Source: Betaproteobacteria bacterium HGW-Betaproteobacteria-1 (lineage in GTDB: Bacteria > Pseudomonadota > Gammaproteobacteria > Burkholderiales > Methylophilaceae). From it: a DNA stretch of 64,000 nt. Every line of letters begins with the position of its first letter. Positions within the stretch are counted from its first letter, which is position 1. Of the stretch, positions 28,736 through 38,210 are shown in pieces. Both the position numbers and the translations under genes were made by a program. Below the pieces are notes generated by a model that saw nothing but the letters and a program-made list of their open reading frames with translations, did not search any database and had not been told where the DNA came from. The stretch covers positions 1 to 64,000 of the forward strand of contig PHCX01000005.1 in assembly GCA_002842435.1 (NCBI GenBank), read 5' to 3'.

Positions 28736-29536
28736 ATGAGTAAAAAAATGCGTCGTAAGCTGGTCGTCGGCAACTGGAAAATGCATGGTAGCTTGGCGCA
28801 GAACCAGGCCTTGATTACCGAAGTCACGTCCGGTTTGCGTGATTTGAGTGATGCGGATTTCGCCGTTTGTGTTCCGGCCCCCTATCTGTCACAGGCGCAG
28901 GCGCTTTTGCAGGGAACCAATGTTGCCTGGGGTGGGCAGAATGTCAGTCCGCATGAGTATGGCGCCTATACGGGCGCAGTCTCGGCCAGAATGCTGGCGG
29001 ATTTCGGTTGCACCTATGTGCTTATCGGGCACTCCGAGCGCAGGGTGCTGATCCACGAAACCAATACCTCGGCCGCTGCCAGCTTCGGTATGGCGCTGAA
29101 GGCGGGATTGACGCCGATATTCTGTGTCGGTGAAACGCTGGAAGAGCGTGAGTCCGGGGTTTCCGAAGCGGTCGTTGCCAGTCAGATGATTGCGATCCTG
29201 AATACGCTTGGTTTGGAGGTGTTGTCCAAGGCGGTGCAGTTGCGGGCGGTGATCGCTTACGAGCCTTCTTGGGCAATCGGCACCGGCAGGACAGCGACTC
29301 CGGAGCAGGCGCAAGCCATGCATACCTTCATTCGCAGGCAGATTGCCGAGCGTGATGCGGATGTCGCAAACCGGGTGCGTATCCTCTATGGGGGTAGCGT
29401 AAATCCTTCAAATGCGTCACAATTGCTGGCTATGCCGGATATAGATGGCGGATTGATCGGGCGTTGCTCGTTGAATGCAAGTGAATTTATTGCGATATGT
29501 CGCGCAGCATCGGAAATCAGCACTCATGCTGGCTGA
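28736..29536 (+). CDS. tpiA: Triosephosphate isomerase
   Basis: TpiA interconverts dihydroxyacetone phosphate and glyceraldehyde 3-phosphate. The TIM barrel has the catalytic Lys in VVGNWKMHG, the electrophilic His in LIGHSERR, the base Glu in [11 protein letters not shown] (Glu before Pro) and the phosphate loop [11 protein letters not shown]. The open frame gives 266 residues starting [14 protein letters not shown]; Met5 (28748) is an alternative start that would bring it to about 262. It is followed by secG after 21 nt, the usual tpiA-secG order. Confidence 0.96.
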   Translation: MSKKMRRKLVVGNWKMHGSLAQNQALITEVTSGLRDLSDADFAVCVPAPYLSQAQALLQGTNVAWGGQNVSPHEYGAYTGAVSARMLADFGCTYVLIGHSERRVLIHETNTSAAASFGMALKAGLTPIFCVGETLEERESGVSEAVVASQMIAILNTLGLEVLSKAVQLRAVIAYEPSWAIGTGRTATPEQAQAMHTFIRRQIAERDADVANRVRILYGGSVNPSNASQLLAMPDIDGGLIGRCSLNASEFIAICRAASEISTHAG

Positions 29537-29557
29537 TGGGCGGGAGATTAGGGAATT

Positions 29558-29911
29558 ATGGAAACTTTAGCGTTGGTAGTGCATGTGTTGTCAGCAATGG
29601 GCGTGATTGGTCTCGTTCTGCTGCAGCATGGCAAGGGGGCTGATATGGGTGCCGCTTTCGGTAGCGGCGCTTCCGGTAGTCTGTTCGGTGTGAGCGGTTC
29701 GTCCAATTTCATGAGCCGTGCGACAGCAATCTGCGTCGTCATATTTTTTGCCGCCAGCCTGTCGCTGGCTTATATCTCCGGTCATCGCGGTGAGGCTGGC
29801 AGTGTTGTGAAGGCGCAAACAAATTCGGTCACAGCGCCAACCAAGGATGTTCCTGCTGAGAGCGACAAGGCTTCTGCCGAGTCTAGCGCAGCAGATGTAG
29901 TGCCAGAATAA
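29558..29911 (+). CDS. secG: Preprotein translocase subunit SecG
   Basis: SecG assists SecYEG protein export. The 117-residue protein has two membrane helices (residues 2-22 and about 53-72) linked by the conserved cytoplasmic loop LLQHGKGADMGAAFGSGASG and SGSSNFMSRAT. A hydrophilic Ala/Ser/Glu-rich tail of about 40 residues ends the protein, as is common in Betaproteobacteria. It sits between tpiA and tRNA-Leu, as in many Betaproteobacteria, so it is probably transcribed with both. Confidence 0.95.
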   Translation: METLALVVHVLSAMGVIGLVLLQHGKGADMGAAFGSGASGSLFGVSGSSNFMSRATAICVVIFFAASLSLAYISGHRGEAGSVVKAQTNSVTAPTKDVPAESDKASAESSAADVVPE

Positions 29912-29947
29912 CAAAACAGCTTGCACGGGTGACAAGCCCGCAAAGTT

Positions 29948-30032
29948 GCCGTCGTGGTGAAATTGGTAGACACGCCATCTTGAGGGGGTGGTGACGAAAG
30001 TCATGAGAGTTCGAGTCTCTCCGACGGCACCA
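29948..30032 (+). tRNA. tRNA-Leu, anticodon GAG
   Basis: A complete 85-nt cloverleaf including encoded CCA. The acceptor stem is GCCGTCG / CGACGGC, the D arm has AATTGGTAGACAC, and the anticodon stem CCATC / GGTGG encloses TTGAGGG (anticodon GAG). A long variable arm is followed by GTTCGAG. It decodes CUC/CUU. The position between secG and nuoA suggests processing from a longer transcript. Confidence 0.96.
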
Positions 30033-30101
30033 GAATAATCTTTAGTTTGCTTTTGCCGGTCAGGCATTTGGCCGGACGAGCAGTAGAATTGGGGCTTTAA
30101 C

Positions 30102-30458
30102 TTGCTGGAAAATTATTTTCCAATCCTGTTGTTCATCGCCGTCGGGCTCGCAGTCGGCGTTGCCCCTATCGTGCTCGGCAAGCTGGTCTCTCCCAGTCGT
30201 CCTGACGCAGAAAAAAACTCCCCTTATGAATGTGGTTTCGAAGCGTTTGAAGATGCGCGCATGAAGTTCGATGTGCGCTATTACCTCGTCGCCATCCTGT
30301 TCATTCTCTTCGACCTTGAAATTGCTTTTCTCTTTCCCTGGGCAGTTGTCATTCAGGAAATCGGCATATCCGGCTTTATCGCCATGATGGTATTTCTCGG
30401 TGTGTTGGTGGTCGGGTTTATCTACGAGTGGATGAAGGGCGCCCTTGAATGGGAGTGA
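30102..30458 (+). CDS. nuoA: NADH-quinone oxidoreductase subunit A
   Basis: NuoA is a membrane subunit of complex I at the junction of peripheral and membrane arms. It is 118 residues with three membrane helices (about 5-25, 62-84 and 90-110). The conserved loop [10 protein letters not shown] contains the Cys that lies near the quinone cavity, and [18 protein letters not shown] follows. Translation begins with TTG (30102) preceded by GGGGC; no ATG is available near the conserved N-terminus. It is the first gene of the 14-gene nuo operon. Confidence 0.95.
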   Translation: MLENYFPILLFIAVGLAVGVAPIVLGKLVSPSRPDAEKNSPYECGFEAFEDARMKFDVRYYLVAILFILFDLEIAFLFPWAVVIQEIGISGFIAMMVFLGVLVVGFIYEWMKGALEWE

Positions 30459-30469
30459 TGGCATAAAGC

Positions 30470-30946
30470 ATGAGCATCGAAGGCATACTTGAAAAAGGCT
30501 TTGTAACGACCTCGCTGGATACGGTCATCAACTACACCCGTACCGGTTCCCTCTGGCCGATGACTTTCGGTCTCGCCTGTTGCGCGGTTGAGATGATGCA
30601 TGCCGGTGCTGCACGTTACGACCTCGACCGCTTCGGTATCGTCTTCAGGCCAAGTCCAAGGCAATCGGATGTCATGATCGTGGCGGGCACATTGGTCAAC
30701 AAAATGGCGCCGGCCTTGCGCAAAGTCTACGACCAGATGGCCGAACCACGTTGGGTCATTTCCATGGGTTCCTGCGCCAATGGCGGCGGCTACTATCACT
30801 ATTCCTATGCAGTTGTCCGCGGCTGTGATCGCATCGTGCCGGTCGACGTCTATGTGCCGGGTTGTCCGCCAACGGCTGAAGCCCTGCTCTACGGCATCAT
30901 TCAGTTGCAGAACAAGATCAAGCGTACCAATACGATTGCGCGGTAA
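30470..30946 (+). CDS. nuoB: NADH-quinone oxidoreductase subunit B (cluster N2)
   Basis: NuoB holds iron-sulfur cluster N2, the last electron carrier before ubiquinone. The four ligand cysteines are visible: the tandem pair in [10 protein letters not shown], one in [12 protein letters not shown] and one in [12 protein letters not shown]. The N-terminal GFVTTSLD and the [13 protein letters not shown] RYDLDRFGI segment are typical. At 158 residues the length is standard. It lies 11 nt after nuoA and 15 nt before nuoC. Confidence 0.97.
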   Translation: MSIEGILEKGFVTTSLDTVINYTRTGSLWPMTFGLACCAVEMMHAGAARYDLDRFGIVFRPSPRQSDVMIVAGTLVNKMAPALRKVYDQMAEPRWVISMGSCANGGGYYHYSYAVVRGCDRIVPVDVYVPGCPPTAEALLYGIIQLQNKIKRTNTIAR

Positions 30947-30961
30947 ACAGAAAGAATATTG

Positions 30962-31558
30962 ATGAGCGCGCGTCTGGAAAAATTATCGGAAGAAATCAAG
31001 CTGGCCTTGGGCGAAAAGCTGTCCAAGCTCAGCGTGCATGTCGGTGAGATCACGATTGAAGTCAAAGCGGCAGATTTGCTGGCGGTATGCCAGACTCTGC
31101 GCGATGCTCCGGCACTCAAATTCGAGCAGCTGATCGACCTGTGTGGCGTGGACTATGCCGAATATGGCGATGGCACCTGGAACGGTCCGCGTTTCGCCGT
31201 GGTTTATCACTTCCTTTCCATCAGCCTTAACCAGCGTCTGCGTTTGCGTGTCTATGCCGAGGACGAAGACTTCCCGGTGCTGCCGACGCTGGTGAATTTA
31301 TGGCCTGCTGCCAACTGGTTCGAGCGCGAAGCTTTTGACCTGTTCGGCATCATGTTCGAGGATCATCCGGACCTGCGCCGTCTGCTGACCGACTATGGTT
31401 TTGTCGGCCATCCATTCCGCAAGGACTTCCCAATGATTGGTAACGTCGAGATGCGTTACGATCCGGACCAGCAGCGTGTGATCTACCAGCCGGTATCCAT
31501 TGAGTTGCGTAATAACGTGCCGCGGATTATTCGCGACGAAGGGTTCCATCATGGCTGA
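30962..31558 (+). CDS. nuoC: NADH-quinone oxidoreductase subunit C
   Basis: NuoC is a 30-kDa-type peripheral subunit that packs against NuoD near cluster N2. It is 198 residues and separate from NuoD (not the NuoCD fusion of E. coli). The hallmark segment is [20 protein letters not shown], then [20 protein letters not shown]. The ATG at 30962 follows an in-frame TTG at 30959. The stop (TGA 31556-31558) overlaps an ATG at 31551 as ATGGCTGA, the ancestral-looking nuoD start. In this genome that start no longer leads directly into NuoD, because a 127-bp insertion follows. Confidence 0.95.
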   Translation: MSARLEKLSEEIKLALGEKLSKLSVHVGEITIEVKAADLLAVCQTLRDAPALKFEQLIDLCGVDYAEYGDGTWNGPRFAVVYHFLSISLNQRLRLRVYAEDEDFPVLPTLVNLWPAANWFEREAFDLFGIMFEDHPDLRRLLTDYGFVGHPFRKDFPMIGNVEMRYDPDQQRVIYQPVSIELRNNVPRIIRDEGFHHG

Positions 31559-31583
31559 GATTCGCAACTATACGATGAACTTT
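31551..31583 (+). repeat. Upstream copy of the first 11 nuoD codons
   Basis: 33 nt encoding [11 protein letters not shown] with codons ATG GCT GAG ATT CGC AAC, then TAT ACG ATG AAC TTT. It differs from the downstream copy (31678-31710) at six positions: the start codon and five synonymous changes confined to the Arg-Asn-Tyr-Thr codons. It retains the overlap with the nuoC stop, so this is probably the original location. Confidence 0.9.
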
Positions 31584-31685
31584 AGCTCCGGCATAACGCC
31601 TGCTGGGCAGGCATTAGCCTCCACTGAAGTGCATTGTGAATGCACTCCGATGAGCCGGTACTTGAAGGGCGAATGCCGTGGCTGA
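31551..31685 (+). CDS. 44-codon ORF beginning with a duplicated nuoD N-terminus
   Basis: Starts at ATG 31551, overlapping the nuoC stop, with GAAGGG 7 nt upstream. The first 11 residues [11 protein letters not shown] are identical to those of NuoD. It then diverges ([15 protein letters not shown] and onward) through a hairpin-rich segment and stops at TGA 31683-31685. That stop overlaps the real nuoD start at 31678 as GTGGCTGA, repeating the nuoC/ATGGCTGA overlap. Translation of this peptide would deliver ribosomes to the true start. Whether the peptide has a function of its own is unknown; it may simply be the read-through of an insertion. Confidence 0.5.
   Translation: MAEIRNYTMNFSSGITPAGQALASTEVHCECTPMSRYLKGECRG
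31584..31677 (+). other. 94-nt hairpin-rich insert separating the two nuoD start copies
   Basis: Unique segment between the duplicated nuoD starts. Hairpin 1, 31590-31619: GGC, TAA and GCCTGC pair with GCAGGC, TTA and GCC (12 bp with a bulged A and one C-A mismatch) around TGG. Hairpin 2, 31628-31646: perfect 8-bp AGTGCATT / AATGCACT around GTG. A weaker CCG/CGG hairpin follows at 31647-31658, and a longer-range pairing CCGGC (31588-31592) with GCCGG (31654-31658) is an alternative. It ends with a Shine-Dalgarno GAAGGG (31664-31669) for the real nuoD. There are no in-frame stops in the frame of the upstream start. I do not recognise it as any known repeat family. Confidence 0.75.
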
Positions 31686-31710
31686 GATTAGAAATTACAC
31701 AATGAACTTT
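31678..31710 (+). repeat. Downstream, recoded copy of the first 11 nuoD codons
   Basis: 33 nt encoding the same [11 protein letters not shown] but with GTG start and AGA AAT TAC ACA for Arg-Asn-Tyr-Thr, where the upstream copy has CGC AAC TAT ACG. This copy runs directly into GGGCCGCAACACCCG (GPQHP), the conserved continuation of NuoD. Confidence 0.9.
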
Positions 31711-32931
31711 GGGCCGCAACACCCGGCGGCGCACGGTGTGCTGCGTCTGGTGCTGGAGCTGGACGGCGAAGTGATTCAACGTGCCGACCCGCATATCGGC
31801 CTGTTGCATCGCGCAACCGAGAAGCTGGCGGAGAACCGCACCTATCTGCAGTCCGTGCCTTACATGGATCGTCTCGATTACGTTTCCATGATGTCCAACG
31901 AACACGCTTATGTCATGGCGATTGAAAAGTTGCTGGGCCTGGAAGTGCCGCTACGTGCGCAGTATATCCGCGTCATGTTCGACGAAATCACGCGCGTGCT
32001 GAATCACCTGCTGTGGCTGGGCGCGCATGCGCTGGATGTCGGCGCGATGACGGTATTCCTATACGCCTTCCGCGAGCGCGAAGATCTGTTCGACTGCTAT
32101 GAGGCGGTCTCCGGTGCGCGCATGCATGCGGCTTATTACCGGCCGGGCGGCGTCTACCGCGACTTGCCGGACCGCATGCCGCAATACGAGAAATCCACTG
32201 TGCATAGTGCGGCCGACATCAATCGCATGAATGAGAACCGCCAGGGTTCCCTGCTGGATTTCATCGAGGATTTCACCAATCGATTCCCGAAATATGTAGA
32301 CGAATACGAGACCCTGCTGACCGATAACCGCATCTGGAAGCAACGTACGGTCGGTATCGGCGTGGTGTCGCCTGAGCGTGCACTGGCGCTGGGCTTGAGC
32401 GGCCCGATGCTGCGCGGTTCCGGTATCGAGTGGGATTTGCGCAAGCAGCAGCCTTATGAAGTCTATGACAGGATGGATTTCGACATCCCGGTCGGTGTCA
32501 ATGGTGACTGCTACGACCGTTACCTGGTGCGTATCGAAGAGTTCCGTCAGTCCAACCGCATTATCAAGCAATGTGTGGACTGGTTGCGCAAGAATCCCGG
32601 TCCGGTCATCAGTGACAATCACAAGATCGCGCCACCTTCGCGCGAAGACATGAAGCAGGACATGGAGTCCATGATCCACCACTTCAAACTGTTCACCGAA
32701 GGTTTCCATGTGCCGGCAGGTGAAGCCTATGCGGCCGTCGAACACCCGAAGGGCGAGTTCGGCATCTACCTGATTTCCGATGGCGCCAACAAACCGTATC
32801 GCCTGAAGATCCGTGCGCCTGGCTTCCCACATCTGGCAGCGCTGGATGAAATGACGCGTGGCCACATGATTGCCGACCTGGTCGCCATCATCGGTACGCA
32901 GGACATCGTGTTTGGCGAGATAGATAGATAA
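31678..32931 (+). CDS. nuoD: NADH-quinone oxidoreductase subunit D (49-kDa type)
   Basis: NuoD forms much of the quinone-binding site of complex I. It is 417 residues starting (as GTG) [33 protein letters not shown] is the family signature that lines the quinone chamber, [14 protein letters not shown] follows, and the C-terminus FGEIDR is standard. The start at 31678 has GAAGGG 8 nt upstream and overlaps the stop of the 44-codon leader ORF. The first 11 codons are a recoded duplicate of 31551-31583; elsewhere in the gene Arg is almost always CGN, whereas the duplicate uses AGA. The protein itself appears intact and complete. Confidence 0.96.
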   Translation: MAEIRNYTMNFGPQHPAAHGVLRLVLELDGEVIQRADPHIGLLHRATEKLAENRTYLQSVPYMDRLDYVSMMSNEHAYVMAIEKLLGLEVPLRAQYIRVMFDEITRVLNHLLWLGAHALDVGAMTVFLYAFREREDLFDCYEAVSGARMHAAYYRPGGVYRDLPDRMPQYEKSTVHSAADINRMNENRQGSLLDFIEDFTNRFPKYVDEYETLLTDNRIWKQRTVGIGVVSPERALALGLSGPMLRGSGIEWDLRKQQPYEVYDRMDFDIPVGVNGDCYDRYLVRIEEFRQSNRIIKQCVDWLRKNPGPVISDNHKIAPPSREDMKQDMESMIHHFKLFTEGFHVPAGEAYAAVEHPKGEFGIYLISDGANKPYRLKIRAPGFPHLAALDEMTRGHMIADLVAIIGTQDIVFGEIDR

Positions 32932-32937
32932 GCGAAT

Positions 32938-33411
32938 ATGTTATCCCCAGAATCCATAGCCAAGATTGATTACGAACTGACCAAATATCCGTCTGATAGA
33001 CGGCAGGCCGCGGTGATGTCTGCATTGCGTATCGCGCAGGCGGAAAAGGGCTGGCTGTCGAAAGAGATCATTGCCTTTGTCGCGGATTATCTGGGTATCC
33101 CGGCCATTGCGGCACTGGAAGTGGCGACCTTTTACAACATGTACGACCTGGAGCCGGTGGGCAAGTACAAGATCACGGTCTGCACCAATATCTCCTGCAT
33201 GCTGCGCGATGCCGACCAGATCGTCGATCACCTGCAATGCAAACTTGGTGTCGGTTTTAACGAAACCACGCCGGACGGCAAGTTTACGCTGAAGGAGGGC
33301 GAGTGCATGGGGGCTTGCGGTGGAGCACCGCTGTTCCATGTGAACAACACCAAAATGCATGAATCCCTGACGCCATCCAAGGTGGACGAGATTCTGGAGG
33401 GGCTGAAATGA
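32938..33411 (+). CDS. nuoE: NADH-quinone oxidoreductase subunit E (cluster N1a)
   Basis: NuoE is the 24-kDa-type subunit carrying the [2Fe-2S] cluster N1a in the NADH-dehydrogenase module. The thioredoxin-like fold has ligands in VCTNISCML (Cys-x4-Cys) and [11 protein letters not shown] (Cys-x3-Cys). The N-terminal helical part [21 protein letters not shown] is typical. At 157 residues the length is normal. It overlaps nuoF by ATGA (33408-33411). Confidence 0.96.
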   Translation: MLSPESIAKIDYELTKYPSDRRQAAVMSALRIAQAEKGWLSKEIIAFVADYLGIPAIAALEVATFYNMYDLEPVGKYKITVCTNISCMLRDADQIVDHLQCKLGVGFNETTPDGKFTLKEGECMGACGGAPLFHVNNTKMHESLTPSKVDEILEGLK

Positions 33412-34718
33412 TAAAGCCTTTGGCCCACAATCTGGATCAACAGACTCTGGTCTGTCTGCGTACCATCACCGAATCCAATCCCGGTGGCCTTGAAACCTAT
33501 ATCAAGCTGGGCGGCTACGAACAACTGAAGCGTATCGTGACGGAAAAGGTCAAGCCCACCGACATCATCAGCCAGGTCAAGCTCTCCGGTCTGCGCGGAC
33601 GCGGAGGTGCAGGTTTCCCGACCGGCCTCAAATGGAGTTTCATGCCGCGCTACTACGATGGCATCAAGTACCTGGTATGCAACACGGACGAGGGTGAGCC
33701 CGGTACGTTCAAGGACCGCGACATCATCCGTTACAACCCGCACCAGTTGATCGAGGGCATGGCTATTGCCGCCTACACGCTGGGTACACGCGTCGGTTAC
33801 AACTATATCCACGGCGAGATCTGGGAAGACTACGAGACTTTCGAGCAGGCGCTGGCCGAGGCTCGCAAGGCAGGCTTCATCGGCGAGAAGCTGTTCGGTA
33901 CCGATTTCAGTTTCGATCTTTACGCAGTTCACGGCTATGGTGCCTATATCTGCGGTGAAGAGACTGCGCTGATCGAGTCGATCGAAGGCAAAAAAGGGCA
34001 GCCGCGCTTCAAGCCGCCTTTCCCAGCCAGTTACGGCGTGTTCGGCAGCCCGACTACGGTCAACAACACTGAATCCTTTACGTCGATTCCCTGGATCATG
34101 CAGCACGGTGGCCAGGCATTTCAGGACCTGGGTGTCGCCAACTCCGGCGGTTCGAAGATATTCTCGGTTTCCGGTCATGTCGAAAAGCCGGGCAACTACG
34201 AAGTGAAGATGGGCACGCCGTTCCCTGAGTTGCTGGCGATGGCCGGTGGCGTCTGGAAAGGCCGTCAGCTGAAGGCGGTGATTCCTGGCGGCCCTTCTAC
34301 TGCAGTGATGCCGGCCGCAGCCATCATGGGCGCGACCATGGACTACGACGGGCTGTCAAAAGCCGGTTCCAGCCTTGGTGCCGGCTCCATGATCGTCATG
34401 GATGAGACTACCTGCATGGTGAAGGCGCTGAAGCGGCTTTCCTATTTCTTCTATGAGGAATCCTGCGGCCAGTGCACGCCATGCCGCGAAGGGACGGGCT
34501 GGCTCTATCGTGTCGTCAAGCGCATCGTCGACGGTCAGGGCCGCATGGAAGACCTGGATTTGCTGACGGATGTCAGCAGCAATATCTCTGGCCGCACGAT
34601 CTGCGCACTGGGTGATGCGGCTGCGACGCCGGTGCTCAGTTTCGTCAAGCACTTCCGCCCCGAATTTGAATATTACATCCGGCATGGCAAAAGCATGCTG
34701 GACGGCAAAGCCGGGTAA
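33408..34718 (+). CDS. nuoF: NADH-quinone oxidoreductase subunit F (NADH/FMN site)
   Basis: NuoF (51-kDa type) binds NADH and FMN and cluster N3. Visible motifs are the NADH/FMN glycine-rich loop [42 protein letters not shown] and the [4Fe-4S] ligands in [15 protein letters not shown] plus a distal Cys (TICALGDAA). At 436 residues the length is standard. It begins within the last codon of nuoE. Confidence 0.97.
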   Translation: MIKPLAHNLDQQTLVCLRTITESNPGGLETYIKLGGYEQLKRIVTEKVKPTDIISQVKLSGLRGRGGAGFPTGLKWSFMPRYYDGIKYLVCNTDEGEPGTFKDRDIIRYNPHQLIEGMAIAAYTLGTRVGYNYIHGEIWEDYETFEQALAEARKAGFIGEKLFGTDFSFDLYAVHGYGAYICGEETALIESIEGKKGQPRFKPPFPASYGVFGSPTTVNNTESFTSIPWIMQHGGQAFQDLGVANSGGSKIFSVSGHVEKPGNYEVKMGTPFPELLAMAGGVWKGRQLKAVIPGGPSTAVMPAAAIMGATMDYDGLSKAGSSLGAGSMIVMDETTCMVKALKRLSYFFYEESCGQCTPCREGTGWLYRVVKRIVDGQGRMEDLDLLTDVSSNISGRTICALGDAAATPVLSFVKHFRPEFEYYIRHGKSMLDGKAG

Positions 34719-34757
34719 AAGCCGGTCGATCGCCAGGCAGTTGAATGGAACATCACT

Positions 34758-37166
34758 ATGTTGAAGATTGAAATTGACGGAAAACAGGTAGAGGTCGAGC
34801 ACGGTACGACCATCATCGACGCAGCGGACAAACTGGGCGTCGAGATTCCGCGTTTCTGCTACCACAAGAAATTGTCGGTCGCTGCCAACTGCCGCATGTG
34901 CCTGGTGCAGGTGGAAAAATTCAACAAGCCATTGCCGGCCTGCGCCACCCCGGTTGCGGACGGTATGAAGATATTCACACGCTCCAAGGCCGCCATCGAG
35001 GCACAGCAGAGCGTCATGGAGTTCCTGCTGATCAACCACCCGCTCGATTGCCCGATCTGCGACCAGGGCGGTGAATGCGATCTGCAGGACATCGCAATGG
35101 CCTATGGCGCACCGGCTTCACGCTATACCGAAGAAAAGCGCGTGGTGCTGAACAAGAACATCGGCCCGTTGGTGTCGACCGACATGACGCGCTGCATCCA
35201 GTGCACCCGTTGCGTACGCTTCCTCAAGGAAGTGGGCGGCATGATGGAACTGGGTCTGGTCAACCGTGGCGAACACGCTGAAATCACGGCGTATGTCGAC
35301 AAGAGCGTCGATTCCGAACTCTCCGGCAATATCATCGATCTCTGTCCGGTCGGCGCGCTGACCAGCAAGCCGTTCCGTTACACGGCGCGCAGCTGGGAGC
35401 TGACCCGCAGGCCATCGATCGCCATGCATGACGGCCTCGGTTCGCATGTCGAGGTACAGGTCAAGGACAACAGGGTCATGCGCGTGCTGCCGCGCGAAAA
35501 GGAAAGCATCAACGAGTGCTGGCTATCGGATCGTGATCGTTTCTCCTATGAAGGATTGAACAGCCCGGAACGTCTCAAGGTGCCGATGATCAAGCACAAG
35601 GGCGAATGGCAGGAGACCGACTGGAAGACCGCGCTGGAATTCGCAGCCGGCCAGTTGAAGGACATCACCAACCAATATGGCGGTGATGCGCTGGGTGTGC
35701 TGGTGTCGTCCAATAGTACGATGGAAGAAGGTTACCTGGCGAAGAAACTGGCAGAAGGCCTGGGTTGCGGCAATATTGATTACCGTGTGCGCCAGACCGA
35801 TTTTCGTCTGGACGGCAAGCGTCTGGGTGCACCTTGGATGGGCTGCAACATCCCGGACATCGAGGAGCTGGATCGCATCCTCATCATCGGTTCCAACCTG
35901 CGAAATGAGCATCCATTGCTCAGCACGCGTTTCCGCAAGGCGGTGGCAAATGGCGCGGAGCTGTCCAAGATCAGTCCGCTGGACAATGACCCGCTGATGC
36001 CGGTCAAGCACAAAATCATCGTACGTCCCAATGACATCGTCAACGTGCTGGCACAGGTGCTGAAAGCCATGTCCGGCCTGCAGCGCCTGTCTCTCTGTCT
36101 GCCGGCTTCGCTCAATAAGCTGCTGGAAGAGATCAAGGTGCGCGAGAACACGCAGGCGATTGCCGAAAGCCTGGCCGGTATGGGTGATGCCTATGACCTG
36201 GTGTCGCCGAAGACCGGTATTTTCATTGGCAATATCGCACTCAACGATCCTCGGTTCACTGAAATGTACAGTCTGGCCGAGGCCATCGCCGGCCTTTGCG
36301 GTGCAACCTTCGGCCTGATGCCGGCTGGTGCCAATAACACCGGCATGCATCTGGTCGGTGTCATGCCGGGCCCGCAGGGTATGCATGCACGTGCCATGCT
36401 GGAAGTGCCGCGCAAGGCCTACCTGCTGGTCAACTTGGAGCCTGAGCTGGATTGCCATAACGGTGCTGCAGCGCATCAGGCCATGCAGCAGGCGGAATGC
36501 GTCGTTGCCCTGACCATGTACAAGTCGGAGGCGCTGGAAGATGCCGACATTTTGTTGCCAATCGCGCCATTTACCGAAACTTCCGGTTCTGTCATGAGTA
36601 TCGAGGGCCGTGTACAGAGCTTCAGCGCTGTAACGCGTCCGTTGGGCGAATGTCGCCCGGGCTGGAAGGTGCTGCGCGTACTGGGCAATACCCTGGGTCT
36701 GAGCGGTTTTGATTTTGACAGCAGTGAGGAAGTGAAGACTGCCATCTTCGGTGGAGAGAAGCCTTCTGCGGTGGTCTGGCGTAGTCTCAACAATAACCTG
36801 AAGGAACTGGTCGAGATCGAGGTCAACATCAAATCCGACGGGTTGCAGCGCATCGGCGAAGTGCCGCAGTATCAGGCTGACCCTATTGTGCGGCGTGCGC
36901 CTTCACTGCAGAAAACCAAATACAACCTCAAGCCGAAGGCGCGCATCCATCCGAAGATGATGACCAAGCTCGGACTGGCTGAAGGTGACCAGGTGCTGGT
37001 CAGGCAAGGTGAGGGGAGTGCCGAGTTGATCGTGCGTGCCGATACTCACGTTGCCATGGGCTGCGTCCGTATCCAGGCAGCAAATAAACTGACTGCCAGC
37101 CTGGGCGAACTGATGGGCGATGTCACGGTTGAGAAAATTGAAGCTGAAGCGGCGGTAACAGCATGA
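34758..37166 (+). CDS. nuoG: NADH-quinone oxidoreductase subunit G
   Basis: NuoG (75-kDa type) relays electrons through clusters N1b, N4 and N5. The [2Fe-2S] site is in [20 protein letters not shown] with Cys in PACATPV. The His-Cys3 site N5 is in [18 protein letters not shown], and the N4 [4Fe-4S] site is in [15 protein letters not shown] with the distal [10 protein letters not shown]. The C-terminal molybdopterin-oxidoreductase-like domain lacks the N7 cysteine set of E. coli, as far as I can read. At 802 residues it has the betaproteobacterial length. It follows nuoF after 39 nt and overlaps nuoH by ATGA. Confidence 0.96.
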   Translation: MLKIEIDGKQVEVEHGTTIIDAADKLGVEIPRFCYHKKLSVAANCRMCLVQVEKFNKPLPACATPVADGMKIFTRSKAAIEAQQSVMEFLLINHPLDCPICDQGGECDLQDIAMAYGAPASRYTEEKRVVLNKNIGPLVSTDMTRCIQCTRCVRFLKEVGGMMELGLVNRGEHAEITAYVDKSVDSELSGNIIDLCPVGALTSKPFRYTARSWELTRRPSIAMHDGLGSHVEVQVKDNRVMRVLPREKESINECWLSDRDRFSYEGLNSPERLKVPMIKHKGEWQETDWKTALEFAAGQLKDITNQYGGDALGVLVSSNSTMEEGYLAKKLAEGLGCGNIDYRVRQTDFRLDGKRLGAPWMGCNIPDIEELDRILIIGSNLRNEHPLLSTRFRKAVANGAELSKISPLDNDPLMPVKHKIIVRPNDIVNVLAQVLKAMSGLQRLSLCLPASLNKLLEEIKVRENTQAIAESLAGMGDAYDLVSPKTGIFIGNIALNDPRFTEMYSLAEAIAGLCGATFGLMPAGANNTGMHLVGVMPGPQGMHARAMLEVPRKAYLLVNLEPELDCHNGAAAHQAMQQAECVVALTMYKSEALEDADILLPIAPFTETSGSVMSIEGRVQSFSAVTRPLGECRPGWKVLRVLGNTLGLSGFDFDSSEEVKTAIFGGEKPSAVVWRSLNNNLKELVEIEVNIKSDGLQRIGEVPQYQADPIVRRAPSLQKTKYNLKPKARIHPKMMTKLGLAEGDQVLVRQGEGSAELIVRADTHVAMGCVRIQAANKLTASLGELMGDVTVEKIEAEAAVTA

Positions 37167-38194
37167 TGGATTTTTTCGCACAATTATTCGGTAGCTACTG
37201 GCCTGAAGTGTCACTGACGGCCTGGACGCTGATCAAGATTGTTGCCATCGTCGCTCCGCTGATGGGCGCCATTGCCTACCTGACATTGGCCGAGCGCAAG
37301 GTGATCGGTTTCATGCAGGTGCGTATCGGCCCGAACCGTGTCGGTTATTTCGGTTTGTTGCAGCCGATTGCCGACGGTCTCAAGCTGTTCACCAAAGAGA
37401 TCATCATTCCGTCCGCCTCCAACAAGTTCCTGTTCCTGCTGGGGCCGGTACTGGCGATCGCGCCGGCATTCGCCGCCTGGGCGGTGGTGCCGTTCGACCT
37501 CAATATGGTGCTTGCCGACATCGATGCCGCATTGCTCTATATTCTGGCCATGACTTCGGTCGGTGTTTATGGCGTCATCATCGCCGGTTGGGCTTCCAAT
37601 TCCAAATATGCATTTCTCGGTTCCTTGCGTTCCGCGGCGCAGATCGTCTCCTATGAAATCGCCATGGGTTTCGCGCTGGTCGGTGTGCTGATGGCAGCCG
37701 GCAGCCTCAATCTGGGCAAGATCGTGATGGCGCAGCAAGGCGGTTTCTGGCAATGGTACTGGCTACCGCTACTGCCCTTGTTCCTTGTCTATTTCATCAG
37801 CGCCGTCGCCGAGACGAATCGCGCGCCGTTCGACGTTGCCGAAGGCGAATCCGAGATCGTTGCAGGTTTCCATGTGGAATATTCCGGCATGGCCTTTGCC
37901 GTGTTCTTCCTAGCCGAATACGCCAACATCATCCTGGTCTGCATGCTGGCTGCGTTGATGTTCCTTGGCGGTTGGTTGTCACCGGTACCGTTTCTGCCGG
38001 ACAGCTTCCTCTGGTTGCTGGCCAAGGTGGCTTTCCTGATCTTTTTTTTCCTGTGGTTCCGTGCGACCTTCCCGCGCTATCGTTATGACCAGATCATGCG
38101 TCTGGGCTGGAAAGTGTTCATTCCGATTACGCTGGTCTGGATCATCGTTATCGGTGCCATGATGCAGACGCCCTGGGCGCATCTTTTCCACTAG
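37163..38194 (+). CDS. nuoH: NADH-quinone oxidoreductase subunit H
   Basis: NuoH (ND1) is the membrane subunit that anchors the peripheral arm and shapes the quinone entry. It is 343 residues with eight membrane helices. The conserved loops [20 protein letters not shown] and the quinone-chamber loop [20 protein letters not shown] (with invariant acidic residues) are both present. Two consecutive ATG codons start the gene at 37163, overlapping the nuoG stop. Confidence 0.97.
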   Translation: MMDFFAQLFGSYWPEVSLTAWTLIKIVAIVAPLMGAIAYLTLAERKVIGFMQVRIGPNRVGYFGLLQPIADGLKLFTKEIIIPSASNKFLFLLGPVLAIAPAFAAWAVVPFDLNMVLADIDAALLYILAMTSVGVYGVIIAGWASNSKYAFLGSLRSAAQIVSYEIAMGFALVGVLMAAGSLNLGKIVMAQQGGFWQWYWLPLLPLFLVYFISAVAETNRAPFDVAEGESEIVAGFHVEYSGMAFAVFFLAEYANIILVCMLAALMFLGGWLSPVPFLPDSFLWLLAKVAFLIFFFLWFRATFPRYRYDQIMRLGWKVFIPITLVWIIVIGAMMQTPWAHLFH

Positions 38195-38210
38195 GGCGGG
38201 ATAACAGATC

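Noticed and set aside
31584..31677. The nuoD insert as an integron attC site or CRISPR repeat
   Set aside because: There is no GTTRRRY core or matching inverse core, only a single copy, and no integrase or cas gene in the window.
31551..31710. The nuoD duplication as an insertion sequence
   Set aside because: There is no transposase, no terminal inverted repeat at the boundaries, and the 'duplication' is not an identical target-site repeat.
32919..32932. GATA repeat at the nuoD 3' end
   Set aside because: It is just the codons for Ile-Asp-Arg plus the stop in the conserved C-terminus; too short to be a meaningful microsatellite.
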